Below the pieces are notes generated by a model that was not told the origin of the DNA, searched no databases, and saw only the letters and a list, made by a program, of their open reading frames with translations. Source: a virus. Taken from it: 23,087 nt of DNA. A program made the translations under genes and the position numbers. Location of the stretch: the IMG/VR virus record IMGVR_UViG_3300038701_002284, positions 1 through 23,087 of that record; one strand, written 5' to 3'. Numbering within the stretch: position 1 is the first letter of the stretch; every line of letters begins with the position of its first letter. Of this stretch, positions 7,624 through 14,181 are shown in pieces.

Positions 7624-9866
7624 AAGTTGTATTCCTCTAGTTTGTCTAAATATGGCCCATACTCGGCTGAAGTGGGGATGGTAAGTTTCCCGCCAGGAAG
7701 TATAATTTCAGGGTGCCAATGATTGTAATCTTTACAAAATCTAACCAGTTGTTCAAGATGTTCGGGCTTTACGCTAAAAAGTGCGGAATCGTGGCATTGA
7801 ATGTGGAGGTTGAAGTTCAACTTGCCTTCGGTCCTGGCATCAAATGCAGCGAGAATCATATAGTTCATTATCATGGGAATGGTGCTCTGCGGCTCCCACG
7901 CATAAGCCTCCCTAAATGTGCCTGGATCTTTTCGTCCATAGAAGTATCTGTGGTAACCGAGCGGGTTTTCTAGCCTGCTGTGATCCCAAATCTGTTTTTC
8001 CACCCATCGGTGCCAGCGGCGAATGCCTGGAAATGCAGCATGATATCCCTCTAGTACCTGTTTAGCCTCTTTTAAAGATATGACCAAATCCATTTCTTTT
8101 AGGCAGGAATCTTGGAAGGTTTTCGCGGCCATTGCGTAGTTTCCTCCGTGGCCTGATTTTTTACCTAACTGGCGCTTCGACTCATCCCCGTTTCGCTTTT
8201 CTTCTAATACTTGCTCAATAGAGCAGTTGAAAATCTTACTCGCTACATAACTGTGAATATCTTCTTTGTTTTTAAGCATGTGCATGAGGGTTTCATCACA
8301 ACTGCGATAAGCCACGAAGAAGCTTTCGGCCTTTTCTAAATCTACGTTTAACCAAACGTGCCCTTCGGGAGGGCGAAACATTCCCTTGGCTTTTTTGGGA
8401 ATTGTCTGAGCATTGAAGCCGTAACCCCACGGATCAAGTTTAGAGGCAAAACGGAGCGTTTCAGTACCCGCATTTACAAATGTGTAATTTACTTTTTTGT
8501 TAGTTCGGTAATCAAAATCAAGGTAGCTACCTTTGAATTTTTCCAATTTCGAAACTTTAAGTAGGTTTTCAATATCTTGGTCTTCGGGATGCTTGAGGCG
8601 TAGTTTTTTCAACGCCAGTGAATCCGTAGTTTCTTTTTGCTGTCCCGTTTTTTTATCTGTTTGGCGGGGCAAGCGGTACCCCTTCTCTTTAAGCAGCTTT
8701 TGTTTTTGTTTACTGCTGCGATGATTAAAACCTTCTGGGAAGTCTTTTATTACTTCTTCAATTTCATTTAACACCTCTAAGCGAGTTAATTGGAGTTTTT
8801 CTTCATCCACAATGAGTCCTGTTAGGCACATTTCTTTAACCACGGGACACAAGCGCATGATGTAATTATCGAAAAAGTCACATAGGTTTCGTTGAATGAG
8901 TTCTCGGCGTTGGTTAGTCGCAGCTTCAAAAGTCCCCGTGGTATCATAGCAGTTATACAAAAGGTGCCTGTGCCAATTATCAATCTTATTCCAGTCACGC
9001 TTTTCATCATCACCTTCCTTTCCAATATCCTTCCAATAAGGCTCCATTGTGAAGAGGCGGCCCACGTTACCTAATCCACTTTTAAATTCAGGATATAACA
9101 CCTTGTTGGCGTGCATAGTATCGTGCCAAGTATTTTGCACGTCGATTCCATAGAGTGCGAAGTAAGCAGTTTCAAAAATATTATTCTGATATATCTTTTT
9201 GATTCTTGGAGATTCTAATATGTCTCGACATAAGCCCCAGAACATATGGAATTGTTCCACAGTCATATCTTCGGGACGACACTTCACCGCAATAGCATCG
9301 CAACTACTCCACGCAAATCCCATGGTGTTGATAATCCCATGGGAGGTTTCAATATCCACTGCGACAGTTTCTCGATTTTCTAATATGTCCCGCAGCACCT
9401 CTATTGTTTTGTCAAACGTAGGGTCAATGCGAAAGTTATAACTTTTGCGCGTCCAAGCTCCCGGTTGGTTTGCCTTTACAGCACGAATAAGTGCGCGATA
9501 AAAATAAAACCTATGGTCGTATTGGGCATTTAATCTGCGGAAGTTAAATGTGGGAACCACTTTTGGACAGCGTAGCCCTTCTACACTATCAAGTGGGGAG
9601 AGTTGCCACTTTTCCAGATTGCGCTTCCCTGTTGTAATGTGCATAGCGCGCTCACCCAATGTGACTATGACGTTATAATCACCTTGGTTAAGCTCGTTAA
9701 TAATGAGAGGGTGAATGAGTTTATAATCTACTTTTGTAGGATGTATCCCGGCTTGGAGTAAACCACTTTCAAGTAAGCGTTTCTCGGAGCCGCCGAAAGT
9801 CGTGCCTTCCATTTTAGCACTGACCGAGAGTGGCCCACTTCCTAATATGCAAATTGTATTACTCAT
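7620..9866 (-). CDS. Family A DNA polymerase with 3'-5' exonuclease and UDG-like N-terminal domain
   Basis: A 748-residue protein. Residues about 1-132 resemble the uracil-DNA glycosylase fold of families 4/5: ICILGSGPL, FGGSEKRLLESGLLQAG, DYNVIVTLGERAMHITTG and VVPTFNFRR. The usual active-site GExPG and HPS residues are altered, so it is probably non-catalytic. Residues about 165-325 form a DnaQ-like proofreading domain (Exo I D171-I-E173, Exo II region N229/D249, Exo III Y304-x3-D308). The polymerase has motif A VDLEKAES (D509, E514), motif B R565-x3-K569 to Y577, and motif C H692-D693-S694, with Ser in place of the usual Glu. The start follows GGGGGAG at a good distance. It is the phage replicase, cotranscribed with the helicase, the ssDNA-binding candidate and the recombination genes. 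The polymerase call is nearly certain; the UDG relation is inferred from motifs. Confidence 0.93.
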   Translation of the reverse strand: MSNTICILGSGPLSVSAKMEGTTFGGSEKRLLESGLLQAGIHPTKVDYKLIHPLIINELNQGDYNVIVTLGERAMHITTGKRNLEKWQLSPLDSVEGLRCPKVVPTFNFRRLNAQYDHRFYFYRALIRAVKANQPGAWTRKSYNFRIDPTFDKTIEVLRDILENRETVAVDIETSHGIINTMGFAWSSCDAIAVKCRPEDMTVEQFHMFWGLCRDILESPRIKKIYQNNIFETAYFALYGIDVQNTWHDTMHANKVLYPEFKSGLGNVGRLFTMEPYWKDIGKEGDDEKRDWNKIDNWHRHLLYNCYDTTGTFEAATNQRRELIQRNLCDFFDNYIMRLCPVVKEMCLTGLIVDEEKLQLTRLEVLNEIEEVIKDFPEGFNHRSSKQKQKLLKEKGYRLPRQTDKKTGQQKETTDSLALKKLRLKHPEDQDIENLLKVSKLEKFKGSYLDFDYRTNKKVNYTFVNAGTETLRFASKLDPWGYGFNAQTIPKKAKGMFRPPEGHVWLNVDLEKAESFFVAYRSCDETLMHMLKNKEDIHSYVASKIFNCSIEQVLEEKRNGDESKRQLGKKSGHGGNYAMAAKTFQDSCLKEMDLVISLKEAKQVLEGYHAAFPGIRRWHRWVEKQIWDHSRLENPLGYHRYFYGRKDPGTFREAYAWEPQSTIPMIMNYMILAAFDARTEGKLNFNLHIQCHDSALFSVKPEHLEQLVRFCKDYNHWHPEIILPGGKLTIPTSAEYGPYLDKLEEYNL

Positions 9867-9906
9867 GATGCTCCCCCGAGATGATTATATGGAATTATAA
9901 AAAGAA

Positions 9907-9973
9907 TTGGTGCGAGAGTAGGACGGGCTCAACGTTGCAAGACAAGCAGTTTTAGTGCTTACCCCCGCACCAA
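9907..9973. other. Structured intergenic element (three-stem, cloverleaf-like)
   Basis: The 113-base gap between the ssDNA-binding gene and the polymerase gene holds an 8-bp closing stem (TTGGTGCG at 9907-9914 with CGCACCAA at 9966-9973). Inside are a 4-bp stem with 7-base loop (9914-9930, GAGT/GCTC with one G-U on the + strand) and a 5-bp stem with 7-base loop (AAGCA 9944-9948 with TGCTT 9956-9960). It looks like a multibranch RNA. It lacks a T-loop consensus and an anticodon arm, so it is not called a tRNA. Confidence 0.4.
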
Positions 9974-9979
9974 AGTTAA

Positions 9980-10363
9980 TTACGAAATTGGCGCGTATGT
10001 TTTCACGTTCATGTAACCATCTTTTTCTACTACAATTGCAGATAGTTCATTTCCGTATACGCTAGTGATGTCGAAATCTCCTAGTGACGGGTCATACGCT
10101 TCACCTGTTGCGGCTTTGTAAAAATCCTTAAAACGGAATGCACCTTTACCATTGATCGGTGTGCGATCCCACATTTTACGTCCATTATTTTTCGGATCTT
10201 CTTCGTTAACAGTTTCCATTTCCCATTTAATGAAATGAGTCGAAGTGCCGTCTTGTTTTTCCCACTTTCCGGGCTCACCTTTTACAATTCTAAAGTTGTA
10301 CTCGCCGGGAGTTAGGTTTTCTTGTGTGTCGGAAAAATCCGGTTTTACTAACATATCTGACAT
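9980..10363 (-). CDS. DUF669-like single-stranded DNA-binding protein candidate
   Basis: A 127-residue acidic protein. It begins with a PGEYNFRIVKGEPGKW strand pair, then FIKWEMETVNEEDPKNNGRK, then GAFRFKDFYKAATGE, and ends with VYGNELSAIVVEKDGY plus YAP. This order (beta-barrel start, 'inW/+I..G', 'F..F..A.G', second barrel strand) matches DUF669-type phage proteins, which are found beside Sak4-like ATPases and act as ssDNA-binding or annealing partners. The ATG at 10363 follows AAGGAG by 7 bases. Its neighbours are a Sak4-like ATPase upstream and the polymerase downstream, which supports a role in coating ssDNA during replication and recombination. The family assignment is by pattern only. 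Confidence 0.65.
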   Translation of the reverse strand: MSDMLVKPDFSDTQENLTPGEYNFRIVKGEPGKWEKQDGTSTHFIKWEMETVNEEDPKNNGRKMWDRTPINGKGAFRFKDFYKAATGEAYDPSLGDFDITSVYGNELSAIVVEKDGYMNVKTYAPIS

Positions 10364-10398
10364 AATTGTCTCCTTGTGTTTTAGGCTTTTTGCCTTGG

Positions 10399-11136
10399 TT
10401 ATTTTAAATACTTTTCTAGTGCTTTGTAGCCGTCAGTGAAATCAAATGGGTTTGGTAGTCCTTTGATTTGTGAGCGGCAATCAAATTTACGATCTGATTG
10501 GGTTTGTACCATTGTGCGATCTTTATCCACAGTGAAACTCCATACTTCTTTGAAGTAAATGGGAAGTTGTGCCGAGAATGCCCCGTCCATTAAAGGGCGT
10601 CGCTGAATGGCTCCAGTGAGTTCATCTTTTGTTACGTCCACATGTGCAGTCATTATTATGTTGCACGGAAGGGAAAGTATGCCCGGGATGAGTCGGGCAA
10701 ATTCTCTTTTTAGTATTCCGTAATCTTGCAAGCAGGGTTGTACGCCCTGTTTGGTCGCGTTTCGTTTGATACCCGGGTTTGTCTGTACAATATGCTTAAG
10801 CACTGCAGAGGAGAAAGTAGTAATGCTGTCAATAATGATTGTTTTATATGCAAAGTCCCCAGATTTTTGCATAGGGATGAGTTCTTTTTCGATAATGGAA
10901 TTCATCTCAACCATTGGGTCTTTTGTGAGGTTGTCGCCGAGCTGGCGAACATCAATGCCTTCGAGGCGCGGTTTATCCTCTTTGTAGAATAGTGCCGCGG
11001 AATCGGCTTTGTTATCAAAATCCAAAAGAAGAATGGGGTACGGGAAGCTTGTGGCTGTGCAGGTTTTGCGATTACCCGGAGGCCCAATAAATAATCCCTT
11101 AAAATTTCCTTCTGTTTTTAATTCGCTTAGTTTCAT
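10399..11136 (-). CDS. Sak4-like RecA-fold recombination ATPase
   Basis: A 245-residue protein with the layout of Sak4/phage AAA single-strand annealing ATPases. A P-loop near the N-terminus (residues 18-25, GPPGNRKT) comes right after a strand (NFKGLFI), followed by FPYPILLLDFDNK, in which the second strand ends in Asp. The Walker B-like strand is YKTIIIDSITTF (D103), and IIMTAHVDVTKDE is a typical sensor strand. The P-loop is odd: Arg23 replaces the Gly that normally precedes the Lys. The gene overlaps the nuclease stop by one base and is followed by the ssDNA-binding candidate, a standard recombination trio. The product probably promotes annealing or strand exchange on phage DNA. The call is good; the effect of the changed P-loop on ATP binding is unknown. 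Confidence 0.75.
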   Translation of the reverse strand: MKLSELKTEGNFKGLFIGPPGNRKTCTATSFPYPILLLDFDNKADSAALFYKEDKPRLEGIDVRQLGDNLTKDPMVEMNSIIEKELIPMQKSGDFAYKTIIIDSITTFSSAVLKHIVQTNPGIKRNATKQGVQPCLQDYGILKREFARLIPGILSLPCNIIMTAHVDVTKDELTGAIQRRPLMDGAFSAQLPIYFKEVWSFTVDKDRTMVQTQSDRKFDCRSQIKGLPNPFDFTDGYKALEKYLK

Positions 11137-12182
11137 TATTTCACCTTTGTAAATTGGTTATTAAGTATGGGTTGCTTGAGATTTTCGGGGGCTCCACACA
11201 CAGGAAGAAACATACAGGCACCATAGTTAGCGCAAGCGTCTACACTTCCCATTGGAAAATACCCTTGCTCCTGCATCGCTAGCATGTTTGTGACATAGCT
11301 AACGACAGTCTTTCTGAAGTCTGTAATATCATCCAGTGTGCGCGTTGTAACTTGGCGCGGGAAGTGGGGAGCTGTTCCCCTAGCAGTTTTAGGTCGTGGT
11401 TTAACTTGTAGACCATTAACAAGGAACTTATCTGTTTTGAGCCCTAATACTTCCTGAGCAAGGTAAATATATCCTGTGTATTGGTGATTAGGTTTTAAAC
11501 GATTATAAAAATCATTCCCAACTATTGATGTGGTTTTATGATCACCTACTATGATCTCACCCGTTGCTTGGTTCTCAAACACTGCATCGACGGTACCGAA
11601 GAGGTTGATTTTTAACTTAGCACTATCATGTATGGTGTGTTCCATACGGAGCTCCACAACTGGCTCGCCTTCATGTTTATATATTGTATATGGGTCATTG
11701 ATATAAGCTTCAAAATAGTGCCTGAGAATCCAAACCCCATTAGGAATGCTGCGTTTATCACTGGCAGGTAAATTGGCCAGCGGGCTCGCCTCGTTTATAA
11801 ATTTCCTTGTAGCCGTATAAATTAAAGGTTCTTCATTTTCGAGGGTGTGCCCGTGGCCCATAAGGTCTAAATTTTCTTCGTAGTTATTTGGTAATACGCG
11901 CTGTTCGCGTTCCGCGAGATAAAACACCTCTAGTGCTTGATGAAGGGCACTTCCAAATATAAGTGGAGGTGAGCCTTCTTTAGGTTGATAGCCCTCTTCA
12001 ATGAGATATTGAAATTTGCGTGGGCAAACTTGCAGTAAAGAGAGTGAGGAATTGTTGATACGGACTATAGTCTGGCCATCTTCAACTTTCACACTCAGCA
12101 TTTCTTTTTTATCTGCTGCAGGTTTTTTTATTTCTGGTTTTATCTCAGATAGATCAATGTTGAGCTTCAAGCTGTCCCCCAT
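11136..12182 (-). CDS. Cas4/RecB-like PD-(D/E)XK exonuclease with four candidate Fe-S cysteines
   Basis: A 348-residue protein. Its nuclease core shows FGSALHQALE (H81), GTVDAVF (D199), VGDHKTT (D214-x-K216) and QYTGY (Q234, Y238). These are the ordered RecB/Cas4 motifs, including the trailing Q-x3-Y. Four cysteines sit at the family positions for an iron-sulfur cluster: C53 in LQVCPRKF and C317, C323, C329 in DACANYGACMFLPVC. The first 40 residues are Lys/Glu-rich and likely flexible. It is the first gene of the - strand replication operon, directly behind the promoter at 12206-12235, and overlaps the ATPase gene by one base. It likely trims DNA ends to make single strands for the Sak4-like ATPase. 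There is no cas1/cas2 nearby, so it has nothing to do with a CRISPR locus here. Confidence 0.83.
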   Translation of the reverse strand: MGDSLKLNIDLSEIKPEIKKPAADKKEMLSVKVEDGQTIVRINNSSLSLLQVCPRKFQYLIEEGYQPKEGSPPLIFGSALHQALEVFYLAEREQRVLPNNYEENLDLMGHGHTLENEEPLIYTATRKFINEASPLANLPASDKRSIPNGVWILRHYFEAYINDPYTIYKHEGEPVVELRMEHTIHDSAKLKINLFGTVDAVFENQATGEIIVGDHKTTSIVGNDFYNRLKPNHQYTGYIYLAQEVLGLKTDKFLVNGLQVKPRPKTARGTAPHFPRQVTTRTLDDITDFRKTVVSYVTNMLAMQEQGYFPMGSVDACANYGACMFLPVCGAPENLKQPILNNQFTKVK

Positions 12183-12202
12183 CCTGTTATGTCTTGCTGT
12201 TT

Positions 12203-12235
12203 GTTACATTAGCGTTACACTTTTCTGTGGGTCAA
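12203..12235 (-). promoter_or_regulatory. Promoter with overlapping operator-like motif for the replication operon
   Basis: On the - strand, TTGACC (12235-12230) and TAATGT (12211-12206) are 18 bases apart and lie about 25 bases upstream of the nuclease ATG. The -10 box is covered by GTTACATTAGCGTTACA (+ strand 12203-12219), which contains two GTTACA units. A near-copy is at 22447-22463 in the opposite orientation. The fit suggests a sigma-70-type early promoter with a regulator site; this is inferred from sequence only. Confidence 0.5.
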
Positions 12236-12269
12236 ACTTTATTTTTTGACTTTTTGCAATGGTTGCACC

Positions 12270-12299
12270 TTGTCATGAGTTTTTGTTCAGATATAGAAT
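12270..12299 (+). promoter_or_regulatory. Candidate promoter for the rightward lysis/accessory block
   Basis: TTGTCA (12270-12275) is followed after 16 bases by TATAGA (12292-12297), or after 18 bases by TAGAAT (12294-12299). It lies about 30 bases upstream of the first gene of the block (ATG 12331, ribosome site GGGAG at 12320-12324). It is diverging from the replication promoter, so 12183-12330 acts as a two-way control region. Confidence 0.4.
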
Positions 12300-12330
12300 A
12301 TACTTTGGATGTTTAAATAGGGAGATAAAT

Positions 12331-12534
12331 ATGTCTACAGAATTATACGCCGAAGGCGAAGTAAAAATTGAATTAGTAAAAGAAGATGTCGTGATCACTT
12401 ATGCCGGAAAGGGCGGAAGTGTTTCAGTGAAGATCGAGGGAGAGTATCTTTTAGATAAACTTGCTGAAGTTATTCCAGGTGATGTTGACGATACTATTAT
12501 TAATATTATTAAAGCCGCGCTGAAGGCTGATTAA
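12331..12534 (+). CDS. Small acidic hypothetical protein
   Basis: A 67-residue protein read from the ATG at 12331, 6 bases after GGGAG. An in-frame upstream ATG at 12259 would add 24 residues that run over the promoter and has no ribosome site, so it is not used. The product is acidic, with a beta-strand-rich first half (EVKIELVKEDVVITYAGKGG, SVSVKIEGEY) and a helical end (DDTIINIIKAALKAD). It has no cysteine or membrane segment. It is the first gene of the rightward block and shares one base with the next start. The family is not recognised. Confidence 0.6.
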   Translation: MSTELYAEGEVKIELVKEDVVITYAGKGGSVSVKIEGEYLLDKLAEVIPGDVDDTIINIIKAALKAD

Positions 12535-12749
12535 TGCTCCATGGCCTTCTGACTTCCTTTCTTAATCGCATTGCAGATCGCATTGTAGATTATGTAATTG
12601 TGCAGCTTCGCAAACAGGTGCGAATGATGAGAATTGATGAAGAAGGCCAAGCTATTAAAGATGAGTTGAGTAATGCGCAAACCCCAGCAGAGAGAGAGGC
12701 TGTTCTTGAGAAGATTCACGATCTTGTTAACAACATTGATGGTGTGTAG
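12534..12749 (+). CDS. Small helical protein upstream of the lysis genes
   Basis: A 71-residue protein whose ATG overlaps the upstream TAA by one base. The N-terminus is a hydrophobic amphipathic helix (GLLTSFLNRIADRIVDYVIV), not a clear transmembrane span. The rest is a charged helical stretch ending in AQTPAEREAVLEKIHDLVNN. Its last 77 bases overlap the lipoprotein gene in another frame. A position in front of a lipoprotein and an endolysin, together with the nested gene layout, recalls Rz/Rz1-type spanin loci. However, it lacks the membrane anchor of an inner spanin, so the role remains open. Confidence 0.55.
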   Translation: MLHGLLTSFLNRIADRIVDYVIVQLRKQVRMMRIDEEGQAIKDELSNAQTPAEREAVLEKIHDLVNNIDGV

Positions 12750-12996
12750 TGCTTGCACTATTGGACCTCCCCCTAAAATGGATACTGGTTTGCTTGATAT
12801 TGAGCGCAGGATGGTTAATTTCAAAAACCATAAAGGGACTAAGTTTTCTATTTCACTTGATACTACGGATGCTGAAGAGAAAAAGTATTTGGATAAACAA
12901 GTGATGATACCAGGGGATCAGTTAATTGACTTTATTACTTGGTTAAGGAAGGCTATGACACAACTTCAGAACACTTATTACAACAAGGCTAGATAA
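12673..12996 (+). CDS. Lipoprotein-like protein of the lysis cassette (outer-spanin candidate)
   Basis: A 107-residue protein with a basic N-terminus, a hydrophobic segment FTILLTTLMV, and then CSAC followed by TIGPPPKM. This looks like a lipoprotein signal with cleavage before the second cysteine and a Pro-rich start of the mature part. The ATG at 12673 has a weak ribosome site. An in-frame TTG at 12706, behind GAGAGAGG, would give a cleaner signal (MRRFTILLTTLMVCSAC) and may be the true start. Position -3 is Cys rather than the usual Leu, so the lipobox is imperfect. The mature part ends in a helical GDQLIDFITWLRKAMTQLQ. It overlaps the preceding gene and directly precedes the endolysin, as outer spanins often do. 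Confidence 0.55.
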   Translation: MRKPQQRERLFLRRFTILLTTLMVCSACTIGPPPKMDTGLLDIERRMVNFKNHKGTKFSISLDTTDAEEKKYLDKQVMIPGDQLIDFITWLRKAMTQLQNTYYNKAR

Positions 12997-14162
12997 TGAA
13001 TGACCCAAAGTTAGGAATTGAGCTTATTAAAAAATGGGAAGGTTTACACCTTGATGCTTACCTGGATCCTGTGGGGGTTCCCACTATTGGCTGGGGTACG
13101 ACTGTTTATCCTGATGGGAAGCCAGTAAAAATGGGTGACAGTATTACTTATGCCGAAGCCGAAGATTATCTTTACTATGATATAAAAACAAAGCGCGAGC
13201 CAGCGATAAAAGATCTCGTTAATGTTGAGCTTGATAATTATGAATTTGGTGCGCTCGTTAGCTTTATTTACAACGTTGGAGTAGGTGCTTTTAGGCGTTC
13301 AACGATGTTGAGAAAGATTAACCAACGTGATTTCAAAGGTGCTAGTGCTGAGTTTCCACGCTGGAATAAAGCAGGCGGGAAAGTTCTTAGAGGACTTGTT
13401 AACAGGAGGCGCGATGAGAGAGCTCTTTGGGATAAGGGATCTATTGCTATTGCAATTGTTGAAGATAACACTTCTGTTGTTGATGATGCGATTGATACGA
13501 GTGAGAAGATTGAGAAACTTCCTAAGTGGTTACAAGCTGTTGTTCGTGTGATTGAAAACCTGATCGATAAATTGTTTGCAGGTGTTGGGGCTTCAAAAGA
13601 TCGACCTATTCTTTCTAAGATACTCGATAACACGCCTGATATTGGACCTAAAATGACATCAATGGCACTTCCATGGCTTAAGGATGAGAGAATTAGAAAC
13701 CAAGATTATATGATGTTGGTTGATTTTGACCTTCACGACTCACGTAAGCGCGGTTATCTTGTTGATCTTAAAACAGGTAAGAGTGAGAAGTTTGAAGTGG
13801 CTCATGGGAAAAAGTCGGATCCAGACCGGGATGGGAAGCCCGATCAATTTAGCAACGTTAGTGGCTCTCACAAAAGTTCACTTGGTGCAATGGTCATGAC
13901 CAATCAATACGGAAAAAGTGTTGGGGGTTGGAGCAAGTTTAGATATGCACTTAAAATTGTGGGGCTACAGCGTGGAATCAATGATAAAGTTTTCGAACGT
14001 GCCATTGTTTTTCACGAAGCTAATTATGTGACTGATAGATTGAATGATCATACAGGCGATTCTCTTGGATGTTTCGCAGTCTCACCAAGTGTTGCAAAAA
14101 GAATTATTAATAAAATCGACGAAGGGTGTTTACTCTTCGCTTATCATAAAAGTTTAGATTAA
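12996..14162 (+). CDS. Endolysin: GH24 lysozyme fused to YkuD_2-like L,D-transpeptidase domain
   Basis: A 388-residue protein, about twice the length of a normal T4/P22-type lysozyme. Residues 1-150 carry the GH24 triad with exact spacing, E15-x8-D24-x5-T30, within KKWEGLHLDAYLDPVGVPT and IGWGT, plus the late RRRDERALW motif. It lacks a signal peptide, so a holin would be needed. Residues about 150-230 are a linker with a hydrophobic helix. Residues about 235-385 match the YkuD_2 type of L,D-transpeptidase: MLVDFDLHDSRKRGYLVDLK, VAHG, FSNVSGSHKSSLG, ERAIVFHEANYV (H340) and DSLGCFAVSP (C359). The first domain cleaves the glycan strand; the second would act on peptide crosslinks or stems of peptidoglycan. 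The active-site His and Cys are kept, so both parts may be active. Its gene starts on the last base of the lipoprotein stop. Confidence 0.85.
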   Translation: MNDPKLGIELIKKWEGLHLDAYLDPVGVPTIGWGTTVYPDGKPVKMGDSITYAEAEDYLYYDIKTKREPAIKDLVNVELDNYEFGALVSFIYNVGVGAFRRSTMLRKINQRDFKGASAEFPRWNKAGGKVLRGLVNRRRDERALWDKGSIAIAIVEDNTSVVDDAIDTSEKIEKLPKWLQAVVRVIENLIDKLFAGVGASKDRPILSKILDNTPDIGPKMTSMALPWLKDERIRNQDYMMLVDFDLHDSRKRGYLVDLKTGKSEKFEVAHGKKSDPDRDGKPDQFSNVSGSHKSSLGAMVMTNQYGKSVGGWSKFRYALKIVGLQRGINDKVFERAIVFHEANYVTDRLNDHTGDSLGCFAVSPSVAKRIINKIDEGCLLFAYHKSLD

Positions 14163-14181
14163 CCAAAAAAAAGGAGCAATG

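Noticed and set aside
9907-9973. Possible tRNA gene in the gap upstream of the polymerase
   Set aside because: The acceptor-like stem and two 7-base loops are suggestive, but there is no TTC-type T-loop and no anticodon stem, and the length (about 65 bases) is too short on either strand. It is kept only as a structured element.
11136-12182. CRISPR adaptation gene (cas4) as part of a CRISPR locus
   Set aside because: There are no repeat-spacer arrays or cas1/cas2 genes. The position beside a Sak4-like ATPase and an ssDNA-binding candidate fits a phage recombination nuclease.
12259-12330. Upstream ATG extending the 67-residue protein by 24 residues
   Set aside because: The extension overlaps the candidate promoter, lacks a ribosome site and has a different composition. 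The ATG at 12331 has GGGAG at the right distance.
13268-13633. 121-codon - strand frame opposite the endolysin gene
   Set aside because: It lies wholly antisense to a well-supported enzyme gene, has no ribosome site and its product looks random. The same holds for the 149- and 119-codon antisense frames opposite the 754-residue virion protein.
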